A stretch of DNA of 64,000 bases from Ignelater luminosus (Eukaryota; Arthropoda; Insecta; Coleoptera; Elateridae), in NCBI GenBank assembly GCA_011009095.1, contig VTPC01000883.1:91798-155797 (forward strand), in the 5' to 3' direction. The translations under genes and the position numbers were made by a program. The notes under the pieces are model-generated. The model was not told where the DNA came from. It saw only the letters and a list, made by a program, of their open reading frames with translations, and did no database searches. Shown piece by piece: positions 47,281-59,191 of this stretch; the first letter of the stretch is position 1; each line of letters begins with the position of its first letter.

Positions 47281-48913
47281 TTACCTCTGCTGCAAATATG
47301 TAAGGTGAGGTACTTAATAGCAGCTACTATATAGCGTGTTAAGCCTATTTGTGAAAATTGTTTTGACTTTTTCAATTCTCTTCTTGATGGTTGCTAAACC
47401 AACTGTGATCTGCATTTGAATAAAATTTAATTTTAAACGCGTCATTTCGTACTCGCTGGTAATGACTCTACAAAGATCCATGACAATTATTTTAATTATG
47501 TCGATAAGAGAAGAATGGCAGCACTTAGAAAAATGATAAATGTTAAATATCTGTTTTAACATAAAATCAAAAGATCGCCAAATTTTGTTTTTAGCAAAGA
47601 ATTAGTACAGTACAATGCAAACTTCATCATTCTGTCTCTAATAATTTTCGAGAGATTCCGTAAATATTGTGATTTTATTAGAATTTACGAGTAAATCTGA
47701 TTTATAGTTATTGTAATACCTTAATGGTTTCTCTGTTATTGTTTTTAAATAAATTTTACTATTACTATTGCTATATGGCAGATAAAATAGTGTGCTGCTA
47801 CAGATAATAAGTTAACGAAGAGTTGACATATAAGGCGAGTCCGACACCATCCGTTATAGTTTGTGAGCTTTGAAGGTCCGAACGACAGAAGTTCCAGGAG
47901 ATGTCATGCCATCACCCCGATTGTCGCCCTCAACTTGAACTGGAATAAATTTTTACTTGGCATAGAACCTTTCAAAATATAATCATGCTCACCTATCTTC
48001 GACTTTGAGTTAGCTAGTAGGTAGATTCTTATATTTTTGTTTTGAGCTAAACTTTAGGACGACAAGAAACCTTGACAATAACAAAGCGTAGGTGTGTTCA
48101 TGAGCAAACAGTTACAATTATTTAAGGAAAATATAGTTACTGTTTTGGAGGTGGTCTCTGTAAGTCTATTAAGTTTTTGTATTTTCAGTATCTCATTTCA
48201 TGAAATAAACTATATACAGTGCTTTCGTAAAGTACTTTACGACAGCACTGCATGTATATATAGTTTTTCAAGCCTACTATCATTTTGGTCGGCCTTGTAG
48301 TAATTGTTAGCGTAAGTTAATTACGGCATTGGATGTTTTCTATCAATAGACAATTATCAGTGTGCATACTTCTTAATCAACAAAGCAGAAATACAATTAT
48401 AAGTAGCTATAGTAGACGAATTAACTTTGTTTGAATATACTGTAGGCGTTTTCAGGAACAAGGGCAATATGGAATATCTTCCTTTGTATAATTTTTTTTT
48501 GTTTTTATAATTTTGTTTTTAATCTTTAGTGTTAGTTTTACCACTTTACAATGTCATGCTTTCTATTAGTTATGTTTACATAGCAAAAAAGAGTAAAAAA
48601 TAATTGATCTAAATTTTACGTTTTTTAAGTTATCATTGCTAAATATAAATAAATAGGGGAAGAAACTTTTCCTTATTTTCTAATTTAATTAAAACTCTTT
48701 TCTTTTTTCTCTTAAACCTTTAATGATTTGTTTTTATTAACATATTCCCAAAATAAACATAAAAACGTTTTAATCAAATTATCAAAGAGTTTTAACCGCA
48801 ATATGATAAATTACATTAATTCTACTAAAATATGTACTAAAAAAAAGTAATAATGATTTGTTTTTCATACAAATTAAAACAAAACGTTGTGTATGTTTGA
48901 ATTTAGAATAAAT
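47281..48913. other. intergenic, no gene seen
   Basis: AT-rich. The small ORFs (47314-47562 minus, 48094-48300 plus) have no recognisable features. Around 47590-47660 there is weak resemblance to the arms of the CAGTGTG family. Confidence 0.35.
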
Positions 48914-48923
48914 GGGAATTACC
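48914..48923 (+). promoter_or_regulatory. kappaB-like site of the 49081 cecropin
   Basis: GGGAATTACC is one base from the kappaB consensus (GGGAATTCCC). It lies 80 bp upstream of the TATA box, the same spacing as the perfect sites at the 31869 and 41403 genes. Confidence 0.5.
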
Positions 48924-48993
48924 GTTTCCCCACTGTACGCATAAACCATTAATAGTCACATACATACAAATCTGCACCGCCCACTACAAAAGA

Positions 48994-49000
48994 TATAAAA
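48994..49000 (+). promoter_or_regulatory. TATA box of the 49081 cecropin
   Basis: TATAAAA 87 bp before the ATG, matching the layout of the other cecropin promoters here. Confidence 0.7.
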
Positions 49001-49080
49001 CATCAGTAATACTTACAGAATCGACATAGCAATCGCTAAGAAAAGATCTTCGATCTCTCTGTTAAATATCAAATTCAAAA

Positions 49081-49370
49081 ATGAAATTCTCAGTTGTATT
49101 TGTATTCGTACTATGCGTTCTTTCTGCATTCATGGGACAAACCGAAGCGAGATGGAGAGGATGGAAAGAAATCGTAAGTTTTCTTTTTCACTTTTATGGT
49201 TTTTAAACTTTTGTTTTCAATTCTGGATTCTTATAGTTTATTAAATAATAACTATTGCTTTACTCTTTCAGGAAAAAGCAGGACAACGGGTATTCAAAGC
49301 TGCTGAAAAAGCTCTTCCAGTCGTCGCAGGATACGCAGCAGCTGCAGCAGTTATTGGCAAGAAAAAATAA
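49081..49370 (+). CDS. cecropin 4, Ala-rich C-terminal helix
   Basis: Two exons (49081-49173 and 49272-49370) with a 98-bp phase-0 intron (GTAAGT...TTTCAG) encode 63 residues. The signal peptide MKFSVVFVFVLCVLSAFMGQ plus TEA is almost identical to that of the 41403 gene, so the two are recent duplicates. The mature peptide starts RWRGWKEIEKAGQRVFKAAE and is about 40 residues and +7, with a hinge LPVVAGY, an Ala-rich second helix (YAAAAAVIG) and a KKK tail after Gly, consistent with trimming and amidation. A secreted membrane-active peptide is expected. Exon 2 has diverged from the paralogue mostly after the hinge. Confidence 0.95.
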
Positions 49371-49694
49371 TTTAATGTTGTACAAAACATTTAGAAATTA
49401 GTGAATTTATCTATTCATCGTGCCAAATAGTTAGTAAATACTTCAATTGCGTTTTAGTAACATTTTGTAATTTTAATAATAATAATAACCTTCACTTTAC
49501 ATTACAATTTATTTAAAAAACAGTTTTATTATTAAATATTATTTTACCCTATTTATTTTCTTGTGGTTAACTGAAACCAAAAAAGAGGAAGCATGTTTCC
49601 TTAAATAATACTTTAGAAAAGTAATTATCTAATCATAAGTTTCATATCTTATAAGAAAGAGTTAGAAGTGACATCGTATTTAAGTTGAGAAGAG

Positions 49695-52600
49695 ATGAAT
49701 TCCATACAATTTTTCTTCTTAATAATCTTAATTTGTCTTTGTTGCGATAATAATGAAAGTAAATCTTTGGTTAATCTTCCAACGGGCATAAGAAGTGACG
49801 TGGTTGTAACTTCAGGGTTCGATACAAAAGCTCAAAATCATGATGAATTATCTGAAGCTGCGCAAGAAGAACCCGGTTGGTTTGTAAGTAAATTTTTATA
49901 TTTACATAAATGTTGTATTATTGAAAGTGATAACTTGGCAACTTATTACAGTGTTTACCTACTTTAAATTTGCTTCTTTTTCACTTCGGATATTTCATCT
50001 GTGATCTGATTAAAACATTTTAAGTTGAGTTTTATAAGTAAATAAAAGAAATGAAAGCAATATTTTTAATCTTTTGCAAACACTGATACTATCACCTGCA
50101 TCTTTTTTAACTTGAAAACTTGATAATTCCGTAGAAAAAGGAAATTGACTATTGAAAAAAATATAAGTCTAGCCACCACCAATCCACCCTATCAGCTTGG
50201 CGATGTTATTTATTTATATCTTTTTTATATCTATATGTTATTTATTTATATCTTGTATATCATAAACTCTAATTTAATGGTAAAATTGAAGATAAATGCA
50301 AAATTATTAAACCATTTAATGATAATAAGTGTACAACAAAAGTTCTTCTGCTGTTGATGAACTTTAAAGAAAAACTAGAAAACTAGCTTCATTAATAGAG
50401 CAAGATATGAGAGATACTTTATTCTTCTAAGAATATCTTTCTAGCCTAATCCCAACGAAATTCAAGCCTGGATCAGGTTATGTAACCAACAACTTCCACT
50501 TCCAAAATCTCTGTTTCTTCAACAGGTTACTCTTTAACAAAATTCATTCTTGAAGTTTCCACAATTTTTACTTTCTTGCAATGTTTTGCCAGTTTCTTGC
50601 ATCATCTCATCTCATCGTTTACCTCATTTCTCTCTCAAGAACTTTTTGTCTTTCCGCTACCACAGTGCCAGTGATAGGTGCCCCTAAGTACAAAGAGTAA
50701 CGGTTTTTAGGGTCACATCTCAGCTTCTCCTCTTTTATTTAAACTTATTTGTATCATACTTCTCAACAGAATTCATTTTTGGCGTTTTCACAACTCTATA
50801 TATCTTGCAATGTTTAAAATTTTTTTGCACAAAAACCATTTTTTATCTCATTTTTCGCTAAAGAACTTAAGTCTATCTGCTGCTACTAATAGATATATTG
50901 CAAATGGATGAAGGGGAAGATAAAAAAAGGAGATTACTATATAATAACCAGAGAATAGAGCAACTAACAACTTACAAATGTTTAGAAACAATAACACTTA
51001 ATTAAACGCAGTTAGAGGATTAATTCCTTAAAAGATCATTTAATGTTGTATTGAAAGTATCATCATTAAATGTTTTTTTCTCAACGCACAAATATTTTTT
51101 CTTTGCTTTTTTCATTGTTGGCTTGAGTGAATTCATTCTACAGATGCTAGAAGTCTTTTTCCCTTCGTTCGTGATCGTAACAGTCCTTTTTAAGAGTAGG
51201 CTTTGTAAGCAAATAAAGTAAATAAATATTTTTCTCTATCCGGAGTAAGACTAGTGATTAATTGTTGATTTATTTAGTGCATACGCATAAGATATTTTGG
51301 TGCATATTCTACTATTTACGAATTAACTTTTACCACAGAAAAAAAGATAAGAAGAAAAGACCTTCTCTATTATCGTTTTCTCTCTCGCCCTCTCCAGATG
51401 TGGCATGCATCGTGTGACTATAGGTTTACCACATGTCTAGAAACGCAGCTGAAATAGTAATTAGCCTACCTCTCCGAAACAAATTGAATAGTGAAGATAA
51501 AAGCTGGTTTTCTGACTTTTTTAGAAACAGATCAAAGACGAATTTTTCTGAAAATTGATTTTATCCGGTATATCTATTTAGCAAAATGTTCTCTGATTTT
51601 TGTTCTTTTTTGTTTTGATCGTAGAACTCTTCGTTCTCGCAAAGATTTAAGAAGTTACATCAATTTTTTTAACATTCTCCAAATTACTAAGATTAACCAT
51701 AAATTACATAATATATACATGGTGATCATTTTAAAACTTCCCACCGTGAATAAACCATTTAATTAGTAAAATTATCAAAAATCACTGAAACGTTTCGAGT
51801 TCGTTTTGGAGGGGGACATTTAATAACCTACTCTAGTCAGTTAAAAAACTTCCACCTTCCCCCCCCCCCCACCCACCGCCTCTACAATATTTTAAATGAC
51901 AGTACCCCGTGTGTGATATATCATTTTAAAGAGTATAAGATTTTCAATCTTTTACATCAAAGAAAATTAAAATCAGCCCAGCCGTTCGTAAACTAGAGAT
52001 AGAAACTTATTGATTAAATTAATAGTTATTTATGCAACAAGTGAGTAAAGTGTATCTTTTTTTCACGAGAAGGAAGGTTTGCCGCTTTTTTCACGTTCGT
52101 AATAAAAATCAAGAACTACTTACTTCAATAACAGCTTTCACGACGTGTCACATCGATGCATTCTAATTTCTGACAAATGCCAGTGTGTATCATAACAACG
52201 GCAGCCTCCTACGTGTTTAAATATTTTGCGTTAAAAAATGACACGTTACGATACTTTTTTTCACTCGAATGCGTGAAAAAATGAACCGTTATGGCACTTT
52301 TTTCACGCTTTTATCGCGATGAAACAAATGCATCCTTTATAAACGAAAATTAATGAAAAATGTTGCACTTTTTTTAACGAACGTGAAAAAATACATTATT
52401 GGCTCTAATTCATGACCGGCTGGGCCGATTTTGATTTTCTTTAATGTAAAAGATTAAAATGATATATTACACATGAGGTAGTGCAATTTAAAATTTTGGG
52501 GAAAGGGTGGTTGAGGGGGAAGGGTGGAAGTTTCCCAACTGACTCGAGTCGGTTATTAAATATCCCCCTTTAAAACAAACTCGAAGCGTTTCGGCGATTT

Positions 52601-53268
52601 TTGATAATTTTACTAAAATAAGAGTTATTCAAGGTGGGAAGTTTTAAATGATCACCCAGTATAGTTAGAACGTGTTGGTCTTTTTAAGCAAGTTTAAATT
52701 CTGTCTGAGATCGAAAATTTTCGTATACAGTGCGAGTGACTGTTGTAAAATGCTCTAAATAAATAATTTCTTAAAAGCGCATCTCTGTGAATGATTTCTG
52801 ATTTTATCAGTACAATTTTTTTTTAATAACAACTTCCACTTTTTTACGGATTGTGACTCTTAGAAATTCTGCTTTGACAAGTATGCCATTAAGTAATATT
52901 GCTTTTATGTACGTTTAATGAAAAATCCAAATTACGAAATCTTTGCTTTGAAACTCAAACTGAAAACTTGTAATTCGACTTGAAATTATTTTTTTAGTAT
53001 TTATATTTTTTTCTTTTGGTTTCAGAAACGTCAACTATTACGATTTGGTGAAATGACAAGTGAGGTTGGAAACAGGCTTGGCGGATTCAGTTCTCGTTTG
53101 GCGAGCGCTTTAGATAAGATATGCGAAGTGGTGAAAACCATCATCCCCGTCATTGCAGCGGTCTGTCATGTTGGTCAATTCAAATTCTGCGGCCCCATCA
53201 ACGAAGCCCCTCAAGAACTTGCGGAAGCACTTGCACCCAGTAATTTGGACCTTAACATACCCGATTAA
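49695..53268 (+). CDS. divergent Cys-containing secreted prepropeptide, possibly cecropin-derived
   Basis: Exon 1 (49695-49883, 63 codons) gives a signal peptide (MNSIQFFFLIILICLCC..., cleavage about residue 22) and an acidic pro-region ending EEPGWF. A GTAAGT donor follows. Exon 2 (53026-53268) starts after TTTCAG, in phase 0, with a dibasic KR and then QLLRFGEMTSEVGNRLGG..., an amphipathic stretch ALDKICEVVKTIIPVIAAVC, and FKFC. Three Cys are in the predicted mature part; total 143 residues. AATAAA at 53374-53379. The 3142-bp intron contains a foldback element. The signal/acidic-pro/GWF-KR layout, the phase-0 intron near the Trp motif and tandem position next to cecropin 4 suggest shared ancestry with the cecropins. 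The sequence itself is too divergent to prove this. The exon join is predicted, not shown by transcripts. A TATA-like TATAAG is at 49650-49655. Function unknown; secreted immune effector is the best guess. Confidence 0.65.
51718..52659. mobile_element. foldback element with long TIRs, in intron of the 49695 gene
   Basis: The left arm (51718 to about 52015) and right arm (about 52405-52659, inverted) pair over about 250 bp, starting GGTGATCATTTTAAAACTTC versus GGGTGATCATTTAAAACTTC, with TA on both flanks. A C13-14 run at about 51859 lies in the left arm. The centre is occupied by the unrelated repeat at 52022-52392. Tc1/mariner-type by TA target, non-autonomous. Confidence 0.75.
52022..52392 (+). 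repeat. dispersed repeat copy 2, GTGAAAAAA-rich
   Basis: Second copy of the repeat at 37448-37878, starting ATAGTTATTTATGCAACAAG. It lacks the roughly 75-bp CGAGCCG segment but has an extra TGTATCATAACAACG near 52186. It sits in the centre of the foldback element, as copy 1 sits inside another palindromic element. Confidence 0.75.
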
Positions 53269-53379
53269 AATGCAAATTGCCGTAAAACGATGCAGATTTC
53301 AATGTTTACATTTAATTGGATTAATTTGTGTCTTGTTTTTCCCTCTTTGCTTTAAAATTAAATTTTAATCATAAATAAA

Positions 53380-53970
53380 TGCTAACCGATTTTTTTGTCT
53401 TTTACATTCCATATTAATTTAATGAATGCAGAAAAACCGAAATATGAAGAGGTTTACAAAAGCAGCATTTTCAATTTAGAATATACTCTAATTTCCTCTT
53501 CAAATACACCTAAAACGCAATCGTCCTCTGAATAATTCAGGTTCCTTTTTTTCTGCGAACATGTTTGATTAGTTAAAAAAAAATAAATGGTTAGACGAGA
53601 GCGAGATCGTTTTTCCAATTTATTTTGAATGTACTTTTATAACCCCGTGGTCGCCTGCACGAAATATTTAATTAAATGTGTGATCATGTTTCTTTGATCG
53701 AACTCTTTCATGAGTCGAGTTTTTTCATTGCAGGCAGGAACCCCATTTTGTCGCGAAAGCTCTTGTGCTTGTTTTGTTTAATTTTGCATATTTGATTACA
53801 CGTACTTACTATTTAATTACGGTTGATTCCGATTTGCTTACATTCACAAACTTCATTTACTGGATAATAGAAAATAAAGCAAGCTAAACGTACTTTATGT
53901 GATTATGCAGTATAATAATATTTTTTTAGTCTCTTATACTATCTACGACTAGTTTTCTCTGTTTTACGCA
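53380..53970. other. intergenic, no gene seen
   Basis: AT-rich, between the fifth peptide gene and the hairpin that follows. No ORF or repeat recognised. Confidence 0.4.
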
Positions 53971-54108
53971 GTGCGAACGCTGGCTGTGGAACGCTTTAAA
54001 TAAAAAACTCTCTATGGATCCTAAGCCAAAATCCACGTATCCAAGGATTTTGGCCTCAGATGCACAGAAAATTTTTTATGTAAAGGGTTCCATAGCCGGT
54101 GTTCGCAC
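53971..54108. mobile_element. 138-bp hairpin MITE
   Basis: GTGCGAACGCTGGCTGTGGA at the left pairs with GTGCGAACACCGGCTATGGA (inverted) at the right. Pairing runs through to GCCAAAATCC at the centre with an 8-nt loop, so the whole element is one hairpin. TA occurs just outside both ends. No coding capacity. Confidence 0.75.
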
Positions 54109-54189
54109 GGTATATTAAACAACAAACCACTCTACATTTTTTTTATTTCATTTCTCGAGACTAGAGTTTTCATTTATCTTAAGCTTATA

Positions 54190-54931
54190 CAGTGTGTCCC
54201 CATTTCGATGTTCTCATTGGGATCTCGGAAATTGTAAGAGATACAAAGTCGGTTAAATTAGAAAAGCTTTGGCTATTTTGGAGATCAGTTTACTTATGCT
54301 TTTGTTTTTTCAAAAAAGTTCGCGGCTTACTACATATTTGCTAAAAACGAAATTATCTTATTTATTTTTAAATAAAAAGCATAAAAAGCGTATTTATTTT
54401 GTTTTAGCAATTTTTGCATAACAAATGAATTTCTTTGATAAAACTCCACGACTTTGTGTGTTAGATGTCATGGCACACTATGATAAAAAATGATTTTCAC
54501 TTCATAATTCAGTAAAGCAAAAGAATAGCTATGTCAAACCTGTATCACTGAAAAGCATTTAAGACGTGCAGTTCAGTAATATGGAAATCAAGTAGGCGAT
54601 CCATTAGAAAAAATTTGGATTTACGTTTCACCGCCGAAATAAAACAAAAGACAATTGCGAAAATAATTTTTTCGTATTTCGGAGAAAATTCTCTAAAACA
54701 CTCTCTTTGCTGTTCTTTTCTATCTTTTCTCGTTCCTGAAATATTTCACTTAAAAAAAATAAGATAACTTCGTTTTTAGCAAATATCTAGTAAGCCGTGA
54801 ACTTTTTTGAAAAAATAAAAGCATAAGTAAAGTGATCTCCAAAATAGCCAAATCTTTTCTAATTTGACCGACTGCGTATCTCTTACAGTTTCTGAGATTC
54901 CAATAGTGAGCATCAAAATGTGGACACGCTG
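54190..54931. mobile_element. CAGTGTG-family palindromic element, 742-bp form
   Basis: Starts CAGTGTGTCCCCATTTCGAT and ends, inverted, CAGCGTGTCCACATTTTGAT. Arms are about 175 bp. TA precedes the left end. The interior (54390-54700) contains no ORF. This is the least disturbed of the three copies and can serve as the family reference. Confidence 0.85.
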
Positions 54932-55064
54932 CAGATATTTTGATATTTAAATCAAAGAAACTACTCTAACAGATTGGTTTCACATTTCATAAATACTAAA
55001 TTAACAATGTAAATCACATTATATTCTGCAAAATGTTATACTTCGACGGTCAGAATTTACTATA

Positions 55065-55416
55065 CATGATGTCCCGTTTAACAAGTTACACGCAGTTAAG
55101 GAATTTGACCCCTGGATGCCAAAACAAAAATCAAAATATTTTTCAGAACATGTCAGATCGGAAACGACGTCAACTTGCATTTGTTAAATGGACTTTTACT
55201 AATCAGATCGATATCTCCATAAATAAGTGTTACGCTAGATACCATAGATCCAAATCAATAATAACGAAATTACAACGAAACAGTCGACGTCGTTTTTCCT
55301 TTGACAAGTTGTTCTAAAAAGTTTTCTAATTCTAATTTGGCAATCTAGAAGTCGAATAATACTGTAATACTTCTAAATTTAATATTTCCATGTAGACTGT
55401 TAAATAGGGCACCCTG
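55065..55416. mobile_element. 352-bp MITE, TA-flanked, degraded
   Basis: The left end CATGATGTCCCGTTTAACA and the right end (inverted) CAGGGTGCCCTATTTAACA are similar, with TA on both sides. The 94-codon ORF at 55033-55317 overlapping it has no recognisable features. Confidence 0.5.
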
Positions 55417-58010
55417 TATATCAATTTGCTGGTTTCCTAAACTAATTTTTTCTTGAATATTTTTCATAACAGTTTACTTTAAATTTCAAAATCCCAGTAC
55501 ACAAACAAATCCTTAACATAACAAATAAATTTTTTATTAAAATTGTGTACCTGTTATTTATTTAATATCGATTATGTCATTTTTTTCTAAGTGAGATTAT
55601 AAAACCACAAAGAGTTTTTTGGGCAAACTCTCTCTTTCGATGACAATGATTTTTGCACCAGCTCTTCCAATCAACAGAATAAAAGCACAATTTTGATTGC
55701 TCCGTACCAGGTAATTGGGTTGCATAACTTTATGCATTTCTAATTTTGAGTATCTAAATACTTACTTTTTCTGGATACTAAATTTCTGCTAATCCCAATC
55801 TCACGAATTCTATAAAAGCATACAAGAAAAACTAGAGTTTGAGCATTTATTGTATTCCATAAGACGATGAAGACGTAATTACTGTAAGAGCAAGATGACT
55901 GCGATCGTGATAACCTGTCATTTAGAGAATATTACTTACGGATCCTGATATTAATATTTTAAAAAGATAAAAGCAATTCAAGATTTCTTTTATAAATTTC
56001 TCAATCGGTTTTATACCATTTACATTGTTATTATTACTGCTGCAATTACAATTTTGTAAAAGGGACAAAGGGCAATCATAATCAACCGATTCCTCATCTC
56101 CTCTCGATTGTGAACAATAGTAACAGAAGTAGTACAACTCGTTTAACCTCCAATTTCAACCCTTCATTTGTTAGGGTTGCAAATAGGGTTCGAGTACTTT
56201 AAATGAAAGAGTTAGTCACGAATTTATTCGTGTTAGTTAAAAGATTTTTCCTGTTTAAATAAATAGAAGTTCACGTCGCTCCCCGTGTTTCTCTCGATCG
56301 AGACGTCATTTCGTTAATTACACGTAATTAAAACCCTCGTTGATTGGAGCAAACCGTTTGTTTATCTTGTCACATTAGTAAGGCGATTCTCTTCCCCGTC
56401 GCTTTCTAATTTCGTTATCGCTCACGATTACTGAAACTGAAAGGAAGTAGAGAGGACTTCACTTCTCGCCGCTTACTGGAAGGTAAACACTGCATCGCTA
56501 TAATTCCATTAAGAAATGAACTGAGCCAAGAGCTTTTGATGAAATAGCCCCGGCGTGTGTAATTTGTAAGTCAAATAAATGTTATGTTACTCAACACACG
56601 AGTAAAGTACATATACGATGCCGGCGAAACCGCTCATGCGAGCTTGTATGCTAATGTTTCAACCAGCCACCCACTTACCACCCATCTGCCTCCTCCCAAA
56701 AACTCGTTCGCACAGTATGCAATCTCGATAATAAAACAAAGCTCAGCCAAATTCCTGACGCGTGTGCATGTAACATTCATATTTAGTTTCCCATCTTAAG
56801 GAAAAAAATGGCTCGCGTGCGTGGAACAACTGCAGATGCAACAAACCAACAACGTCTTAACTTGGAACCGTAAAGCATAGAAACGCAAATCCTTTATAGG
56901 GGTTATAACAAGTGCGCACTGGGCCGCGAACATCTAAGAATGAAACTTGATTGAATTGAACGCTCGTTTCCGCACGTTAGAGCACCGAGATTGCGGCTAT
57001 CCACGTTGAATACAATGTCGTGCGCTTAAAAAAAATATTGAAAAGCTAGTTTTCATGCAGAGAACGTGCTCGGGAATACATTTTTTATTTGCGGCAACAG
57101 CATATTGAAGACGAGAGGCAAAAATGGAAAAACATACATATGTAAAAATCGAAATAAGAAAATAATAAAAGGAAAGCATCCTTGAACTCAAGATAAAATT
57201 TTTTGTAAAGCGGGTTAGATACCAAATGCATTTCAATCAACTGTTTAATTTTAATATTCCCTCCATGACACAATTCAAAAGTTCGTTTTTTAGCGTTTTC
57301 GTCAACAAAGCGAGTTCTAGCAATCGAAGGTGCTTGATGTGGTACGTTGCTGAGATCTACATAAAATTCTCTATCCAACCGTTGGAAAATCCAATTTAAC
57401 GTCCTTAAGACAAAATAAATCTGATGATGATTCTGGAAAATCGGAAGATTGTATGGAAATTCAGATCGGTCTGGTTCTAAGGTACCTATAAAAAGCCTTT
57501 AACGATTTTACAACTTCCAATAGGAAAGTCAAGCCTAAGAGATTAAAATCGAAAAATCCCGTTTTTGAGGTTATTTCAAAAATAAATTGAATTCCTTTTT
57601 AAATTATTACTGACTATCAAAATATGCAACTTAACAGACCTTATGTATCTCTTAAATAGTTTCCGAGATAAGACTCAAATTTAAGTTTTAATAGCAGACA
57701 ATCAAGTGTATGGAACGGAAGAATTGATAGATTAAAGGTGCCTCCATAAAATAAAGGTTAAAAAACAATTCTTAAATTATAAAGTGAGCTCTACTAAAAT
57801 TTTTATAGTTAAAAGTGATGAAATAGGCACATAGTAGTTGCAGTTGTCAAAATGTAATGTTATGTTATGTCATGTTTTCTAAGTTGTGAACAAGTTTCTT
57901 TTGTAGTTTTTCTTATGTTTCTTATTAGATAAAGTTATAGTATGAGTTCCAGTATTCATTTCCATCAAAAATATCATTAGGTTATGGGCCCAGTTTCGCT
58001 TTATAGAAAT
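55417..58010. other. intergenic, no supported gene
   Basis: No gene assigned. About 56280-56560 is less AT-rich, with many CG dinucleotides, and may be regulatory DNA. Around 57640-57680 a TATCTCTTAAATAGTTTCCGAGAT segment loosely resembles CAGTGTG-family arms. Minus-strand ORFs at 56997-57378 overlap one another and look spurious. Confidence 0.35.
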
Positions 58011-59191
58011 AAGATGAAAATGAAAATTAAGAAGTACGGCATCACACCATTCAAAGAATCTGGATTTGAAAACAGTTGTTTATAATTAAACTTGTGTTAG
58101 GAAAACATGACCTACTCAAAACTCTGAAAGAGGATTCTAAAATCCTGGAAGAAGAATCCAAGAAGAAAAGTATAAAGACAAAAAATATAGTTGTTCAAGG
58201 TATTTCTGACAGTCATCTTAAAATCATAAAAGAATGTAAAACTGCACGAGAAATTATTGAAAATTGGAATTGCATCACAATTATTATTAAAGAAATTGAA
58301 GAATACATAAAGAAAACGAGAAATTGAGAACTTTTCCGATATCCTGTGATAGATTCATATTTTATTTGGAAATCTCAGATACAAATCCTAGCCAAAGTGG
58401 AATAATATGTTATGTTACTTATTAATTGCAATGCCTAGCTCCTACAAGAATGTAGTGACGGCAATAGAAACAATATCGAGTAAAGATTTGTCCAAAGATT
58501 TTGTGAAAAATAAGAGGAAGAAATAAAACAAAAACGCCTGCAAGAGAATGAAGAAAAGAGTCAAGCCGTTTCTGATAAGAACTTAAGCAAACCAACAAAA
58601 TCTAAGTTTCAATTTGACTGCTAGAATTGTGGCAAGAAAGGTCACAAAAAGTTAGAATGTAAATTTAAACCAAAGAAATATAAGTCAAACAAAAATCACA
58701 AGAAAGAAGTTTATGTAAATTCAATGTAGAGCTAGAAGAAGCAGAAGTATGTTTCTTGTCAAGTAATAATATCAAAGAAGAAAAACCAGGTCAGTACTTA
58801 AAATTGTATGCTAATTCAAGGGTCACAGATCACTTGGTAAATTCAGTCAAACCCATTGACCAGTACTTTGTTTTAAAGAATTTATATGAAGTGGTATTCA
58901 GAATTAATAAAGTGTATGCAGAGAAAGCATACTCAATGCCAGAAAATGGTGAGATTTGGCCCAAATGCCTCGGTCATGCCTCAATAGAAAAAATAAGAGA
59001 ATTGAAGAAACTAAACTTAATAAATTGTAAAACTTTTGAAAAAGAAATATTATGTGAGTCTTGTCTTCACTTAAAGGAAGACAAAGAAGATCTTAACCCA
59101 TATAGTGAAGAAACACAGAAAAGGGAAAATTGCAGCAAAATCAAATAAATATTATATGATCGGATACTGCGATAATTCTTATCGCCTATGG

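Noticed and set aside
53026..53060. KR followed by QLLRFG suggested an RFamide-type neuropeptide
   Set aside because: The RFG is followed by Glu rather than a basic cleavage site and the motif occurs once, so it does not fit neuropeptide precursors.
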